The notes beneath the pieces are model-generated. The model made no database searches. It was given only the letters and a program-made list of their open reading frames with translations, and was not told the origin of the DNA. Shown here in pieces: positions 27,612-35,950 of a stretch of 64,000 nt of DNA. Made by a program: the position numbers and the translations under genes. Where the stretch lies: NCBI RefSeq assembly GCF_017168255.1, contig NZ_JABFAP010000001.1, positions 1,705,691 through 1,769,690 of the forward strand, given 5' to 3'. Position 1 is the stretch's first letter, and the number at the start of each line of letters is the position of its first letter. Source of the DNA: Agrococcus sp. KRD186. GTDB taxonomy: Bacteria; Actinomycetota; Actinomycetes; Actinomycetales; Microbacteriaceae.

Positions 27612-28561
27612 CAGCACTCCTCTGGATCGTCGTCGTCGTCCGCGCCGAGCTCCTGCAGCTCGACCTGCTCGGCGATCGCGCGGATGGCCTCCGCGTCGCC
27701 CGTGCCGAGGCCCCGCCGCGTCGCGTTGACCGCACCGGCCGCGGCCCCCGTCCTCACCGCCTGCGCGTGGTCGCCCCCGGCAGCGAGCACGGCCGCGAGG
27801 CCCGCGGTGTAGGAGTCGCCAGCGCCACGCGGGTCGACCGGCTCGAGCTCGGGGGCCACGACGCGCCACGCGCCCTGCTCCCCCACCACGATCGAGCCCG
27901 CCTCGGCGCGCGTGACGGCGACCAGCGCGATGCCGTCGGCGGCCAGCCTGCGCGCCGCCGCGAGCAGCTGCGACTCGTCGTCGCCGTCATCGACCCGGCC
28001 GTCCTCGACGAGCTCCTCGTGGCTCACCTTCAGCACGTCCACGCCGCCCTCCAGCGCTGCCGCCATGCGATCGCCGGCGAGGTCGACGAGCACCGGCTTG
28101 CCGAGCTGCCGCATGTCGCTCGCGAGCCGCCGGTAGACGTCGGCGTCGAGCGTCCGCTCGCCGTCCGGCCCCGAGAGGATGACGAGATCGGCATCCGCCG
28201 CCTCGCGCAGCATCGCGGAGTACAGCGAGTCGAGCGCGTGGCGCGGGATCCGCTCGCCCTCAGCCTCCACGACGGCGACGCGCTCGCCGCCGCGACGGTC
28301 GTGGATGTAGGCGGGGCTGATGCCCTCGTGCTGGATCGCCTCGACGCGGAAGCCCTCCTCGTCGAGCAGGTGGCGCGAGACCCGCCCCGCCTCCCCGGTG
28401 AGCGTGCACACGAGCACGACGTCGACGCCGAGCGAGGCGAGCATCCGTGCCTGCCACACGCCCTGCCCGCCGACGTGGAGATGCACGTCGGCCTCGCCGC
28501 GCAGTTCCTCGACGGTCACCGTCAGCATCGGTGCGGGGGCGAAGATCACGACGCGCGCCAT
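27611..28561 (-). CDS. PfkB-family carbohydrate kinase (1-phosphofructokinase/ribokinase-like)
   Basis: 316-aa sugar kinase. Pattern: opening RVVIFAPAPMLTVTV, glycine-rich HVGGQGVWQARMLASLG (the 1-phosphofructokinase type has GGKGxNxA here), and the catalytic C-terminal DPRGAGDSYTAGLAA with the base Asp. The Gln-Gly-Val in place of Lys-Gly-x-Asn makes the substrate uncertain. The acidic C-terminal tail has five Asp in a row. The ATG is 7 nt from TACAGT (28574-28569), so probably leaderless. First gene of a two-gene operon with surE. Confidence 0.87.
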   Translation of the reverse strand: MARVVIFAPAPMLTVTVEELRGEADVHLHVGGQGVWQARMLASLGVDVVLVCTLTGEAGRVSRHLLDEEGFRVEAIQHEGISPAYIHDRRGGERVAVVEAEGERIPRHALDSLYSAMLREAADADLVILSGPDGERTLDADVYRRLASDMRQLGKPVLVDLAGDRMAAALEGGVDVLKVSHEELVEDGRVDDGDDESQLLAAARRLAADGIALVAVTRAEAGSIVVGEQGAWRVVAPELEPVDPRGAGDSYTAGLAAVLAAGGDHAQAVRTGAAAGAVNATRRGLGTGDAEAIRAIAEQVELQELGADDDDDPEEC

Positions 28562-28591
28562 GCCCGCAACTGTAGGCGCGCCGGCTGGACG

Positions 28592-29443
28592 TCAGCGCAG
28601 GAACAGCGCGCGCAGCCGTGCGGTCGTGAACCACAGGCCGAGCACGATCATCACCCCGAAGTACAGCACGTGCAACCAGATCGAGGGCTGGATGAGCCCG
28701 GTCGTCAGCTGCCGGATCATGTCGACCCCGTGCCACAGCGGCATCGCCTGGATCACCCACTGGAACCCCTGCGGGTAGACCTCGATGGGGAAGAACGTGG
28801 CCGAGAGCAGGAACATCGGCATCATCAGGAAGAACACGTAGTCGAGGTGCTGGAACGTCTTCATGTAGCTGGTGATGGCCATGCCGAACGAAGCGAAGCC
28901 GAAGGCGACGATCAGCGCGGCGGGGATCGCCAGCACCGCCGTCCACGACAGGTTGAGCCCCATGAGGGTGGTGACGACCATGAAGCCGCAGGCGTAGAGC
29001 AGGCCGCGGAACAGCGCCAGCAGGATCTCGCCCAGCGCCACGTCGAGCGGGCCGAGCGAGGTGGAGAGCATCTGCTGGTAGAGCTTGGCGAAGTTCATCT
29101 TGAAGAAGACGTTCATCGTCGAGTCGTAGACGGCGCCGTTCATCGCGCTCACCGCCATCAGTGCGGGCGCGATGTACGCGGCGTACTCCACGTCGACGCC
29201 GTAGAACTCGACGGTGCCGATCAGGGCGCCGAGCCCGACGCCCATCGAGAGCAGGTAGAAGACCGGCTCGAAGAAGCCCGTCAGCACCACCACCCAGTTC
29301 GTGCGCGCCATCACCTGCAGGCCGCGCGCCACGACCGAGCGGGTGTTGCCCGCGTAGATGCCGCGCAGCGGGCCGCGAACGGTGGGTGCGGGAGCCTGGA
29401 GCAGCTCGGTCGGCAGCAGCTCGGTCGGGCGCTGCCCGGTCAC
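28592..29443 (-). CDS. ABC-2 type exporter permease (second of two)
   Basis: 283-aa membrane protein with six hydrophobic segments and the ABC-2 pattern: FFEPVFYLLSMGVGLG early, PLDVALGEILLALFRG in the middle, and FFPIEVYPQGFQWVIQAMPL near the end, as in DrrB/NodJ. The GTG at 29443 overlaps the stop of the upstream permease gene (GTGA); the track ATG at 29485 is inside that gene. It probably pairs with that permease and the ATPase to export a drug, lipid or glycan. Confidence 0.9.
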   Translation of the reverse strand: MTGQRPTELLPTELLQAPAPTVRGPLRGIYAGNTRSVVARGLQVMARTNWVVVLTGFFEPVFYLLSMGVGLGALIGTVEFYGVDVEYAAYIAPALMAVSAMNGAVYDSTMNVFFKMNFAKLYQQMLSTSLGPLDVALGEILLALFRGLLYACGFMVVTTLMGLNLSWTAVLAIPAALIVAFGFASFGMAITSYMKTFQHLDYVFFLMMPMFLLSATFFPIEVYPQGFQWVIQAMPLWHGVDMIRQLTTGLIQPSIWLHVLYFGVMIVLGLWFTTARLRALFLR

Positions 29444-30297
29444 TTGTCGAGCCTCCGTCGGAAGGTGCGGACGGAGAGCCAGCACGTCAGACTGGCGAGC
29501 AGCACCAGGTAGCCGATGTGCACCAGCGCCATGAGCGGCGACAGCGCTGCGTCGTAGAGCGCCGCGCGGCCCAGCTCAGCCGCATGCCAGAGCGGCGAGA
29601 TCCAGCCGATCCAGTGCAGGAAGGCCGGCAGCGTCTCGAGGGGGAAGTAGGTGCCCGAGAAGAGCGTGAGCGGCACGACCACGAAGCGCTCGACGAACGA
29701 GAGCTGCCCGCGGTCCTCGGTCTGGGTCGACACCCACGCCATCACCGCGAAGCCGACGGCGGTGGCGAGCAGCAGACCGATCGGCAGCAGCAGCAGCGCA
29801 CCGATCGGGCTGCCGATGCCGAAGACCACCATCACGAGCGAGAACGCCACGAGCGGCAGCAGCACCCGCACGAGCACCGATACCTGGAAGCCGACCACGA
29901 TGTGGGCGGCGCCGATCGGCGTGCCGTTCATGGCGAAGAACATCGGGAACCATTTGAAGCCGCCGAACACGCCGTAGGTGTTCTCCTGCGCAGCCGTCTG
30001 CATGGCCGTCGCCATCGCGAGCGCGGGCGCGATGAACACCAGGTAGGGCACGCCGTCGACGCCCTGGGCCCCCTGGTTGGCGTCGACCAGCAGGCCGAGG
30101 CCCAGGCCGAGGCCGAGCAGGAACAGGAACGGGGAGCCGACGCTGATGGCGATCCAGGAGGCCACGTAGGAGCGCATCGCCCGGATGCGGTGCTCGGCCA
30201 CGAACCACCAGCCCCAGGCACGCGCGCGGCGTGCGACGACGGCGTGGTCGACGGCACCCGCATCCGCCATGCCCCCGTGCTGCGTGATCGCGGTCAT
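29440..30297 (-). CDS. ABC-2 type exporter permease (first of two)
   Basis: 285-aa integral membrane protein with six hydrophobic helices. It has VASWIAISVGSPFLFLLGLG at the first helix and FSGTYFPLETLPAFLHWIGW near the end, matching ABC-2 permeases. The ATG at 30297 overlaps the ATPase stop by 4 nt. The N-terminal 40 residues are cytoplasmic. Confidence 0.9.
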   Translation of the reverse strand: MTAITQHGGMADAGAVDHAVVARRARAWGWWFVAEHRIRAMRSYVASWIAISVGSPFLFLLGLGLGLGLLVDANQGAQGVDGVPYLVFIAPALAMATAMQTAAQENTYGVFGGFKWFPMFFAMNGTPIGAAHIVVGFQVSVLVRVLLPLVAFSLVMVVFGIGSPIGALLLLPIGLLLATAVGFAVMAWVSTQTEDRGQLSFVERFVVVPLTLFSGTYFPLETLPAFLHWIGWISPLWHAAELGRAALYDAALSPLMALVHIGYLVLLASLTCWLSVRTFRRRLDK

Positions 30298-31226
30298 TCG
30301 ATCAGCGACCTTCCGGTGAGCCGCAGGAAGACGTCCTCGAGGCTCGAGCGGCGCACGAGCGAGGTGATGGGGCTCAGCCCGCGCTCGTGCACCGCCGACA
30401 TCGCCGCCTCGCCGTCGTCGTCGTACACGAGCACCCGATCGGGCAGCACCTCGATGCGGGAGCCGATGCCCGCGATCGCCTTCGCCGCCTCCTCGTTGCG
30501 GGCGGAGCCGAAGCGCACCTCGAGCACCTCGCGGGTGGAGTACTGCCGGATGAGCGAGGAGGGGCTGCCCTCGGCGACGATGGTGCCCTTGTCGACCACC
30601 ACGAGCCGGTCGCAGAGCTGCTCGGCCTCATCCATGTAGTGCGTGGTGAGCACGAGCGTGGTGCCCTCCTCCTTCAAGCGGAAGAGGCGATCCCACAGCA
30701 CGTGCCGTGCCTGCGGGTCGAGGCCGGTGGTGGGCTCGTCGAGCAGCATCGCCTTCGGGCTGTTGATGAGGCCGCGGGCGATGGTGAGCCGTCGCTTCAT
30801 GCCGCCCGAGAGGCCGTCGACGCGGGACTTGCGCTTCTCGGTCAGCTGCGCGAACTCCAGCAGCTCCTCGGCGCGGCGCTTCACGTAGGGCAGCGGCAGG
30901 CCGAAGTAGCGGCCGTAGATGATGAGGTTGTCGATCACCCGCAGCTCCTCGTCGAGCTGGTCGGCCTGCGGCACGATGCCCAGCTGCGCACGGATCTCGG
31001 GCCCGTGATCGGCAGGGTCGAAGCCGAGCACGCTGAGCTCGCCAGAGGTGCGCGTGGAGGTCGCGGCGATCATGCGCATGGTCGTCGACTTGCCGGCGCC
31101 GTTCGGACCCAGGAAGCCGAACGCCTCGCCCGGCTGGATCGCGAAGTCGATGCCGTCGACGGCGGTGAAGCCGCCGTAGCGCTTGGTGAGGCCCGTGGCT
31201 TCGATGACAGGTGCTGGCACGGACAC
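30294..31226 (-). CDS. ABC exporter ATP-binding protein (DrrA/NodI-like)
   Basis: 310-aa ATPase. Walker A GPNGAGKSTTMRM (~residue 40), Q-loop GIVPQADQLDEELRV, signature LSGGMKRRLTIARGL, Walker B AMLLDEPTTGLD, and a DrrA-like C-terminal regulatory domain. The start is uncertain: the GTG at 31226 is only 2 nt after TAGCGT, while a second in-frame GTG at 31220 is 8 nt after it and better fits a leaderless mRNA. Head of a three-gene exporter operon divergent from a small HTH gene. Confidence 0.92.
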   Translation of the reverse strand: MSVPAPVIEATGLTKRYGGFTAVDGIDFAIQPGEAFGFLGPNGAGKSTTMRMIAATSTRTSGELSVLGFDPADHGPEIRAQLGIVPQADQLDEELRVIDNLIIYGRYFGLPLPYVKRRAEELLEFAQLTEKRKSRVDGLSGGMKRRLTIARGLINSPKAMLLDEPTTGLDPQARHVLWDRLFRLKEEGTTLVLTTHYMDEAEQLCDRLVVVDKGTIVAEGSPSSLIRQYSTREVLEVRFGSARNEEAAKAIAGIGSRIEVLPDRVLVYDDDGEAAMSAVHERGLSPITSLVRRSSLEDVFLRLTGRSLIE

Positions 31227-31266
31227 TCACGCTACTGCCTGCCACCGACAGGCGGCACCCAACGTT

Positions 31267-31306
31267 GTCAACCTGGGTTGACGCATCCGTCGGTGTCAAC
31301 CATCAT
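31267..31306. promoter_or_regulatory. Operator and promoter of the small HTH gene
   Basis: GTCAACC-TG-GGTTGAC (31267-31282) is a perfect 7-bp dyad, and a third copy GTCAACC lies at 31295-31301. On the plus strand TTGACG (31278-31283) is 17 bp from CATCAT (31301-31306), itself 6 nt from the ATG at 31313. The dyad covers the -35 and the extra half-site touches the -10. Autoregulation, and perhaps control of the divergent exporter operon, is inferred. Confidence 0.6.
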
Positions 31307-31312
31307 TAACAG

Positions 31313-31516
31313 ATGGAGAGGTTCACCGCATCGGGCGAGCGGCCCCTCGGCACCCTCGAGCAGCTGGCGCAGGCGGCCGAGGCCCGCCGCGAGATCGAGC
31401 GGGAGGAATCTGCGCTCGTCAGACGCGCAAGAATGGAGGGGTTCGCCTGGCAGGCGATCGCCGACGCGCTCGGCGTCTCGCGCCAGGCGGTCCACAAGAA
31501 GCACGGCAGACGATAG
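31313..31516 (+). CDS. Small HTH DNA-binding protein
   Basis: 67-aa protein. A charged helical N-terminal half is followed by FAWQAIADALGVSRQAVHKK, a clear helix-turn-helix, and a basic end (HGRR). The whole protein is little more than one DNA-binding unit, so it probably works as a dimer. It lies between two ABC exporter loci and has a palindromic site overlapping its promoter. Ligand or partner unknown. Confidence 0.8.
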   Translation: MERFTASGERPLGTLEQLAQAAEARREIEREESALVRRARMEGFAWQAIADALGVSRQAVHKKHGRR

Positions 31517-31564
31517 CCGGTGGACGCAGCAGACGACGCGGCGCATGCGCCGAGGAAGCGCGGG

Positions 31565-33349
31565 ATGAGCGAGCGACGAGGGATGTTCGGCAGACGGCGC
31601 AGCGACGACGGCCCGCGGGCGAGCGTGCGGGAGCTGCTGCCCTACCTGTTCCCGAAGAAGGGGCTGCTGACGGCGGCGATCGTGCTGTCGGTGCTGGGCG
31701 CGGCCTTCGCGCTCGCGCAGCCGGTGCTGGTGCAGGAGGTCATCGCGCGGGTCGAGGAGAAGCAGCCGCTCGAGTGGCTGCCGTGGCTGCTCGTGGTGGT
31801 CGTGGTGGTGGGGGCGCTCAGCGACGGGTTCCAGCACTTCCTGCTGCAGGTGCTGGGCGAGCACGTGGTGCTGCTCACGCGGCGCACGCTCGTGACGCGC
31901 ATGCTGCGGCTGCCGATCAGCGAGTTCGACGCCCGCCGGGTCGGCGACCTCGTCAGCCGCGTCGGCAGCGACACCACGCTGCTGCGCGCGGTGCTGACGC
32001 AGGGGCTGGTGGAGTCGATCGGCGGCGTGCTCACGCTCGTCGGGGCGATCATCGCCATGCTCATCATCGACCCGCTGCTGCTGGGCCTGACCGTGGCGGT
32101 GCTCGCGGTCGCGATCGCGGCGATGCTCGTCGTCATGCCGCGGCTCAGCCGCGCCTCCGGCAAGGCGCAGGAACAGGTCGGCCATCTCACCAGCGCGCTC
32201 GAGCGGGCGATCAGCGCCGTGCGCACCGTGCGCGCTGCCGGTGCCACCGAGCGCGAGGTCGAGGGCATCGGCGCGCGCGCTGGCGACGCCTTCCAGTCGG
32301 GCGTGCGGGTGGCGCGCATCTCGGCGTTCGTCGTGCCGATCCTGGGCGTCGCGGTGAACGTGTCGTTCCTGGTGGTGCTCGGTGTCGGCGGCCTGCGCGT
32401 GGCAACCGGCGAGATCGAGATCTCGCAGCTGGTGGGCTTCCTGCTGTTCCTGTTCCTGATGGTGATGCCGCTGGGCCAGCTCGCCGGCGCCATCGCGGCG
32501 GTCAGCGTCGCCCTCGGCGCGCTCGGCCGCATCCAGGAGATCGTGCGCCTGCCCGGTGAGGCGGATGCGGATGCCGGCACGGCGCTGACCGTGCGGCCGG
32601 GCGCGCCCATGGTCGCGTTCGAGGGCGTCTCCTTCGCGTATCCGGCAGCCGAGGATGAGCGCGTCGTGCTCGAGGAGATCTCGTTCCAGGTGCCTGCCGG
32701 ATCGCGCACGGCCCTCGTCGGCCCATCCGGGGCGGGCAAGTCGACGACCTTCGCACTGGTCGAGCGCTTCTACGACGTGACGGCCGGCCGGGTGCTGGTC
32801 GGGGGCGTCGACGTGCGCGAGGTCGACCGCGAGAGCTTGCGTGCTCGCATCGGCTACGTCGAGCAGGATGCGCCGGTGCTCGCCGGCACCCTGCGCGACA
32901 ACCTGCGGCTGGGCGCCCCCGATGCCAATGACGAGCAGCTGCTGGCGGCGCTCGACTCGGTGAACCTGGGCTCGCTCGTGAGCCGTGCGGCGAAGGGGCT
33001 GAGCGCCGAGGTCGGCGAGGGCGGCGTGCTGCTCTCGGGCGGCGAGCGGCAGCGGCTGGCGATCGCCCGCGCGCTGCTCGCCTCGACGCCGATCCTGCTG
33101 CTGGACGAGTCGACCGCCAATCTCGACGCCCGCAACGAGGCCGCGCTGAAGGTGGCGCTCGACGTGGCGAGCGAGGGCCGCACCACGCTCGTGATCGCGC
33201 ACCGGCTCGCGACGGTCGTCGACGCCGACCAGATCGTGGTGCTCGACGGCGGGCGGGTGCTCGCCACCGGCACGCATACCGAGCTGCTGGAGTCGTCGCC
33301 GCTCTACCGCGAGCTCGCCGCCCACCAGCTGCTCGCGCCAGCTCCCTGA
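31565..33349 (+). CDS. ABC exporter half-transporter (TMD-NBD fusion)
   Basis: 594-aa transporter with six transmembrane segments (about residues 45-300) and one NBD: Walker A GPSGAGKSTT, Q-loop GYVEQDAPVLAG, signature LLSGGERQRLAIARALL, Walker B ILLLDESTANLD, H-loop VIAHRLATV. It should work as a homodimer, exporting a lipid or drug (BmrA/MsbA type). I use the ATG at 31565, with GAGGAAG seven bases upstream; the GTG at 31520 has no such site. It follows the small HTH gene by 48 bp and may be its regulated partner. Confidence 0.91.
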   Translation: MSERRGMFGRRRSDDGPRASVRELLPYLFPKKGLLTAAIVLSVLGAAFALAQPVLVQEVIARVEEKQPLEWLPWLLVVVVVVGALSDGFQHFLLQVLGEHVVLLTRRTLVTRMLRLPISEFDARRVGDLVSRVGSDTTLLRAVLTQGLVESIGGVLTLVGAIIAMLIIDPLLLGLTVAVLAVAIAAMLVVMPRLSRASGKAQEQVGHLTSALERAISAVRTVRAAGATEREVEGIGARAGDAFQSGVRVARISAFVVPILGVAVNVSFLVVLGVGGLRVATGEIEISQLVGFLLFLFLMVMPLGQLAGAIAAVSVALGALGRIQEIVRLPGEADADAGTALTVRPGAPMVAFEGVSFAYPAAEDERVVLEEISFQVPAGSRTALVGPSGAGKSTTFALVERFYDVTAGRVLVGGVDVREVDRESLRARIGYVEQDAPVLAGTLRDNLRLGAPDANDEQLLAALDSVNLGSLVSRAAKGLSAEVGEGGVLLSGGERQRLAIARALLASTPILLLDESTANLDARNEAALKVALDVASEGRTTLVIAHRLATVVDADQIVVLDGGRVLATGTHTELLESSPLYRELAAHQLLAPAP

Positions 33350-33375
33350 CCTTTCAGATGGGTAGCGTGGGCCGC

Positions 33376-34281
33376 ATGCGACGCGTGATGCACGACCGGT
33401 TCGGCGGGCCAGAGGTGCTCGAGCTGCGCGAGGTGGAGGAGCCGCATGCGGGCCCCGGCGAGGTGCGCATCCGCGTCGAGTCTGCGGCGCTCAATCCCGT
33501 CGACTGGAAGATCTTCACCGGCCCGGGCGCCGAGCGCCGCGGCCTCGAGCCGCCCATGGGCGTCGGCAACGACATCGCCGGCACGATCGACGAGATCGGC
33601 GACGGCGTCGACGGATGGGTCGTGGGCGACCGCGTGTTCGGCTCGGCCCGCACACGGGCGCTCCAGGACTGGACGACCGTAACGCCCGAGCGTGAGCGCC
33701 TCGCCCGCATCCCCGCGGGCCTCGACGCCGGAGTCGCCGCGAGCCTCGTGGTCGCCGGCCGCACCGCGTGGGACGGCGTCGAGCAGCTGATCGAGCGCGG
33801 CGGCGAGACCATCTTCATCAACGGTGGTGCTGGCGGTGTCGGTCAGCTCGCCGTGCAGCTCGCCGAGCGCAAGGGAGCGCGCGTGATCGGCTCGGCGAGC
33901 GAGCGCAACGCCGACTTCCTGCGCTCCCTCGGCGCGGAGCCGGTGGCGTACGGCGAGGGGCTCGCAGAGCGCCTGGAGGCGATGCTGCCGATCGACGCGT
34001 GCTTCGACTGCCAAGGGGCCGACGGCGTCGCCGCAGCGCTCGAGGTCGGCGTGCCGATCGAGCGCTGCATCGCGATCGCCGTCAAGGGTGCGCACGGCGC
34101 ACGGGGCGTCGCCGGCGACCTGGAGCGCACCGGCGCCCTCGACGAGCTCGCGGCACTGGCCGCATCCGGTGACCTGCTCGTGCCGGTCGAGGCGCGCTAC
34201 CCGCTCGAGCGGTTCCGCGAAGCGTACGAGCACCTGATGGACGGCCACGTGCGCGGCAAGCTCATCGTCGACCTGGGCTGA
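33376..34281 (+). CDS. NADP-dependent MDR-family oxidoreductase (quinone-oxidoreductase-like)
   Basis: 301-aa zinc-free alcohol dehydrogenase/quinone reductase relative. GroES-like part: MHDRFGGPEVLELREVEEP, AALNPVDWKIFTG. Rossmann part: INGGAGGVGQLAVQLAERKG then VIGSASERNADFLRSLGAE. No zinc-binding Cys set is seen. The likely reaction is NADPH reduction of a quinone or enone. The ATG is 7 nt after TAGCGT (33363-33368), so leaderless. It is convergent with gabD. Confidence 0.9.
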   Translation: MRRVMHDRFGGPEVLELREVEEPHAGPGEVRIRVESAALNPVDWKIFTGPGAERRGLEPPMGVGNDIAGTIDEIGDGVDGWVVGDRVFGSARTRALQDWTTVTPERERLARIPAGLDAGVAASLVVAGRTAWDGVEQLIERGGETIFINGGAGGVGQLAVQLAERKGARVIGSASERNADFLRSLGAEPVAYGEGLAERLEAMLPIDACFDCQGADGVAAALEVGVPIERCIAIAVKGAHGARGVAGDLERTGALDELAALAASGDLLVPVEARYPLERFREAYEHLMDGHVRGKLIVDLG

Positions 34282-34314
34282 CCCGCCCTCCGGATCACCG
34301 TCGCTGAGAGCTGG

Positions 34315-34393
34315 CGGCGGGGGCCTGGGACAGGCCCCCGAGCTGGGGTCGCGGCGACGGCCCGAAAAGGCCGTCGCCCCAGAGCTCCACCGC
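34315..34393 (-). repeat. Structured double-hairpin intergenic repeat, copy 2 (after gabD)
   Basis: Minus-strand element starting directly after the gabD stop with GCGGTGGAGCT (34393-34383). Hairpin I is GGCGACGGCC-TTTTCG-GGCCGTCGCC (34378-34353), then GCGACCCCAGC, then hairpin II CGGGGGCCTG-TCC-CAGGCCCCCG (34340-34318). Compared with copy 1, three pairs in each stem are changed on both sides while loops and linker stay the same. Confidence 0.75.
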
Positions 34394-35863
34394 TCAGGCG
34401 AACGGGTTCGGCATCAGCGTGTACTTCGTCTCGAGGTACTCGTGGATGCCCTCGGCGCCGCCCTCGCGGCCCAGGCCCGACTGCTTCACGCCGCCGAAGG
34501 GACCGGCCGCGTTCGAGACGACGCCCACGTTGAGGCCCATCATGCCGGTGTCGATCAGCTCGATCATGCGCTGGCCGCGCTTGGTGTCCTCGGTGAAGAC
34601 GTAGCCGACCAGGCCGTACTCGGTGGCGTTCGCGAGGCGGACGGCGTCCTCCTCGGTGCTGAAGCGCTGGATGGCGACGACCGGGCCGAAGATCTCCTCG
34701 ATTGAGACCGCCATGTCGGCGTTGACGCCGTCGAGCACGGTGGGCTCGAAGAACGAGCCGGGGCCGTCGATGGCCTTGCCGCCGGCGACCAGCGTCGCGC
34801 CGTCGGCGACGGCGGCATCCACCAGGCGCACGGCGTTGTCGACGGCCTTGTCCTCGACGAGCGGGCCGATGTTGACGCCCTCCTCGGTGCCGCGGCCGAC
34901 CTTCATCTGCTTGACGGCGTCGCCGATGCGCTGGGCGAACTCGTCGGCGACCGACTCGTGCACGATGAAGCGGTTCGCGGCGGTGCAGGCCTGGCCGATG
35001 TTGCGGAACTTCGCCAGCAGTGCACCCTCGACGGCCTTGTCCAGGTCCGCGTCGTCGAACACCACGAAGGGTGCGTTGCCGCCGAGCTCCATCGACGCCT
35101 TCAGCACGTTGTTCGCCGCCTGCTTCAGCAGGTTGACGCCCACCGGCGTCGAGCCCGTGAACGAGACCTTGCGCAGGCGCGGGTCGGCGAGCAGCTGCTC
35201 GGAGAGCGCGCCGGTCGACTTCGTCGTGATGACGTTGACGACGCCCTTCGGCAGACCGGCCTCCTCGAGCAGGCCGACGAGCGCGAGCGTCGTCAGCGGC
35301 GTCAGGGTTGCGGGCTTGACGACCGCGGTGCAGCCAGCGGCGAGCGCAGGCCCGAGCTTGCGGGTGGCCATCGCGAGCGGGAAGTTCCAGGGCGTGATGA
35401 GGAAGCACGGGCCGACCGGGCGGTGCGTGACGATCATCTGGCCGGTGCCCTCGGGTGTCATCGTGTAGCGGCCGTCGATGCGCACGGCCTCCTCCGAGAA
35501 CCAGCGCAGGAACTCGCCGCCGTAGGCGACCTCGCCGCGCGCCTCGGCGAGCGGCTTGCCCATCTCCATGGTCATGAGGAGCGCGAACTCCTCCTTGCGC
35601 TCCTGCAGCAGGTCGAAGGCCTTCCGCAGGATCTCGCCGCGCACGCGAGCGGGCGTGCGGCCCCAGGCCTCCTGCGCGTCGACGGCGGCGTCGAGCGCGC
35701 GCACGCCGTCCTCGACCGAGCCGTTCGCGATCTGTTTGATGACCTCGCCGGTGGCGGGGTCGCGCACGTCGATCGTGCCCTGCTCGCCGTCGATCCACTC
35801 GCCGCCGATGAACAGCTGGCCGTGGACGCTGTCGAGCACCTGGCTCTCGGTGGTCGCGCTCAT
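34394..35863 (-). CDS. gabD: NADP-dependent succinate-semialdehyde dehydrogenase
   Basis: 489-aa aldehyde dehydrogenase turning succinate semialdehyde into succinate. Motifs: ITPWNFPLAMATRKLGPALA, catalytic Glu in MELGGNAPFVVF, nucleophile Cys in NIGQACTAANRF, and the C-terminal EIFGPV and GGVKQSGLGREGG. Length and the ANRF context fit GabD/SSADH rather than broad ALDHs. The ATG at 35863 has GAAGGAG upstream. A 16-bp palindrome overlaps its probable -10. Confidence 0.93.
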   Translation of the reverse strand: MSATTESQVLDSVHGQLFIGGEWIDGEQGTIDVRDPATGEVIKQIANGSVEDGVRALDAAVDAQEAWGRTPARVRGEILRKAFDLLQERKEEFALLMTMEMGKPLAEARGEVAYGGEFLRWFSEEAVRIDGRYTMTPEGTGQMIVTHRPVGPCFLITPWNFPLAMATRKLGPALAAGCTAVVKPATLTPLTTLALVGLLEEAGLPKGVVNVITTKSTGALSEQLLADPRLRKVSFTGSTPVGVNLLKQAANNVLKASMELGGNAPFVVFDDADLDKAVEGALLAKFRNIGQACTAANRFIVHESVADEFAQRIGDAVKQMKVGRGTEEGVNIGPLVEDKAVDNAVRLVDAAVADGATLVAGGKAIDGPGSFFEPTVLDGVNADMAVSIEEIFGPVVAIQRFSTEEDAVRLANATEYGLVGYVFTEDTKRGQRMIELIDTGMMGLNVGVVSNAAGPFGGVKQSGLGREGGAEGIHEYLETKYTLMPNPFA

Positions 35864-35893
35864 GAGGGACTCCTTCGTCGAGGGGAATTGCGA

Positions 35894-35909
35894 CGATCGT
35901 ATACGATCG
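35894..35909 (-). promoter_or_regulatory. Palindromic operator over the gabD -10
   Basis: CGATCGTATACGATCG is a perfect 16-bp palindrome. On the minus strand it contains TACGAT (35901-35896), a -10 candidate about 33 nt from the ATG. The GTATAC core is typical of GntR/FadR-family sites. No such regulator is encoded beside it in the window. Confidence 0.65.
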
Positions 35910-35950
35910 CTGGCACGGCGCGCCAGGATGGGTCTGGTCGCTCCCCCAGC

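Noticed and set aside
35894-35909. Palindrome near gabD as a dif/recombination site
   Set aside because: Too short and lacks the arm-spacer-arm form of dif; position over a promoter fits an operator.
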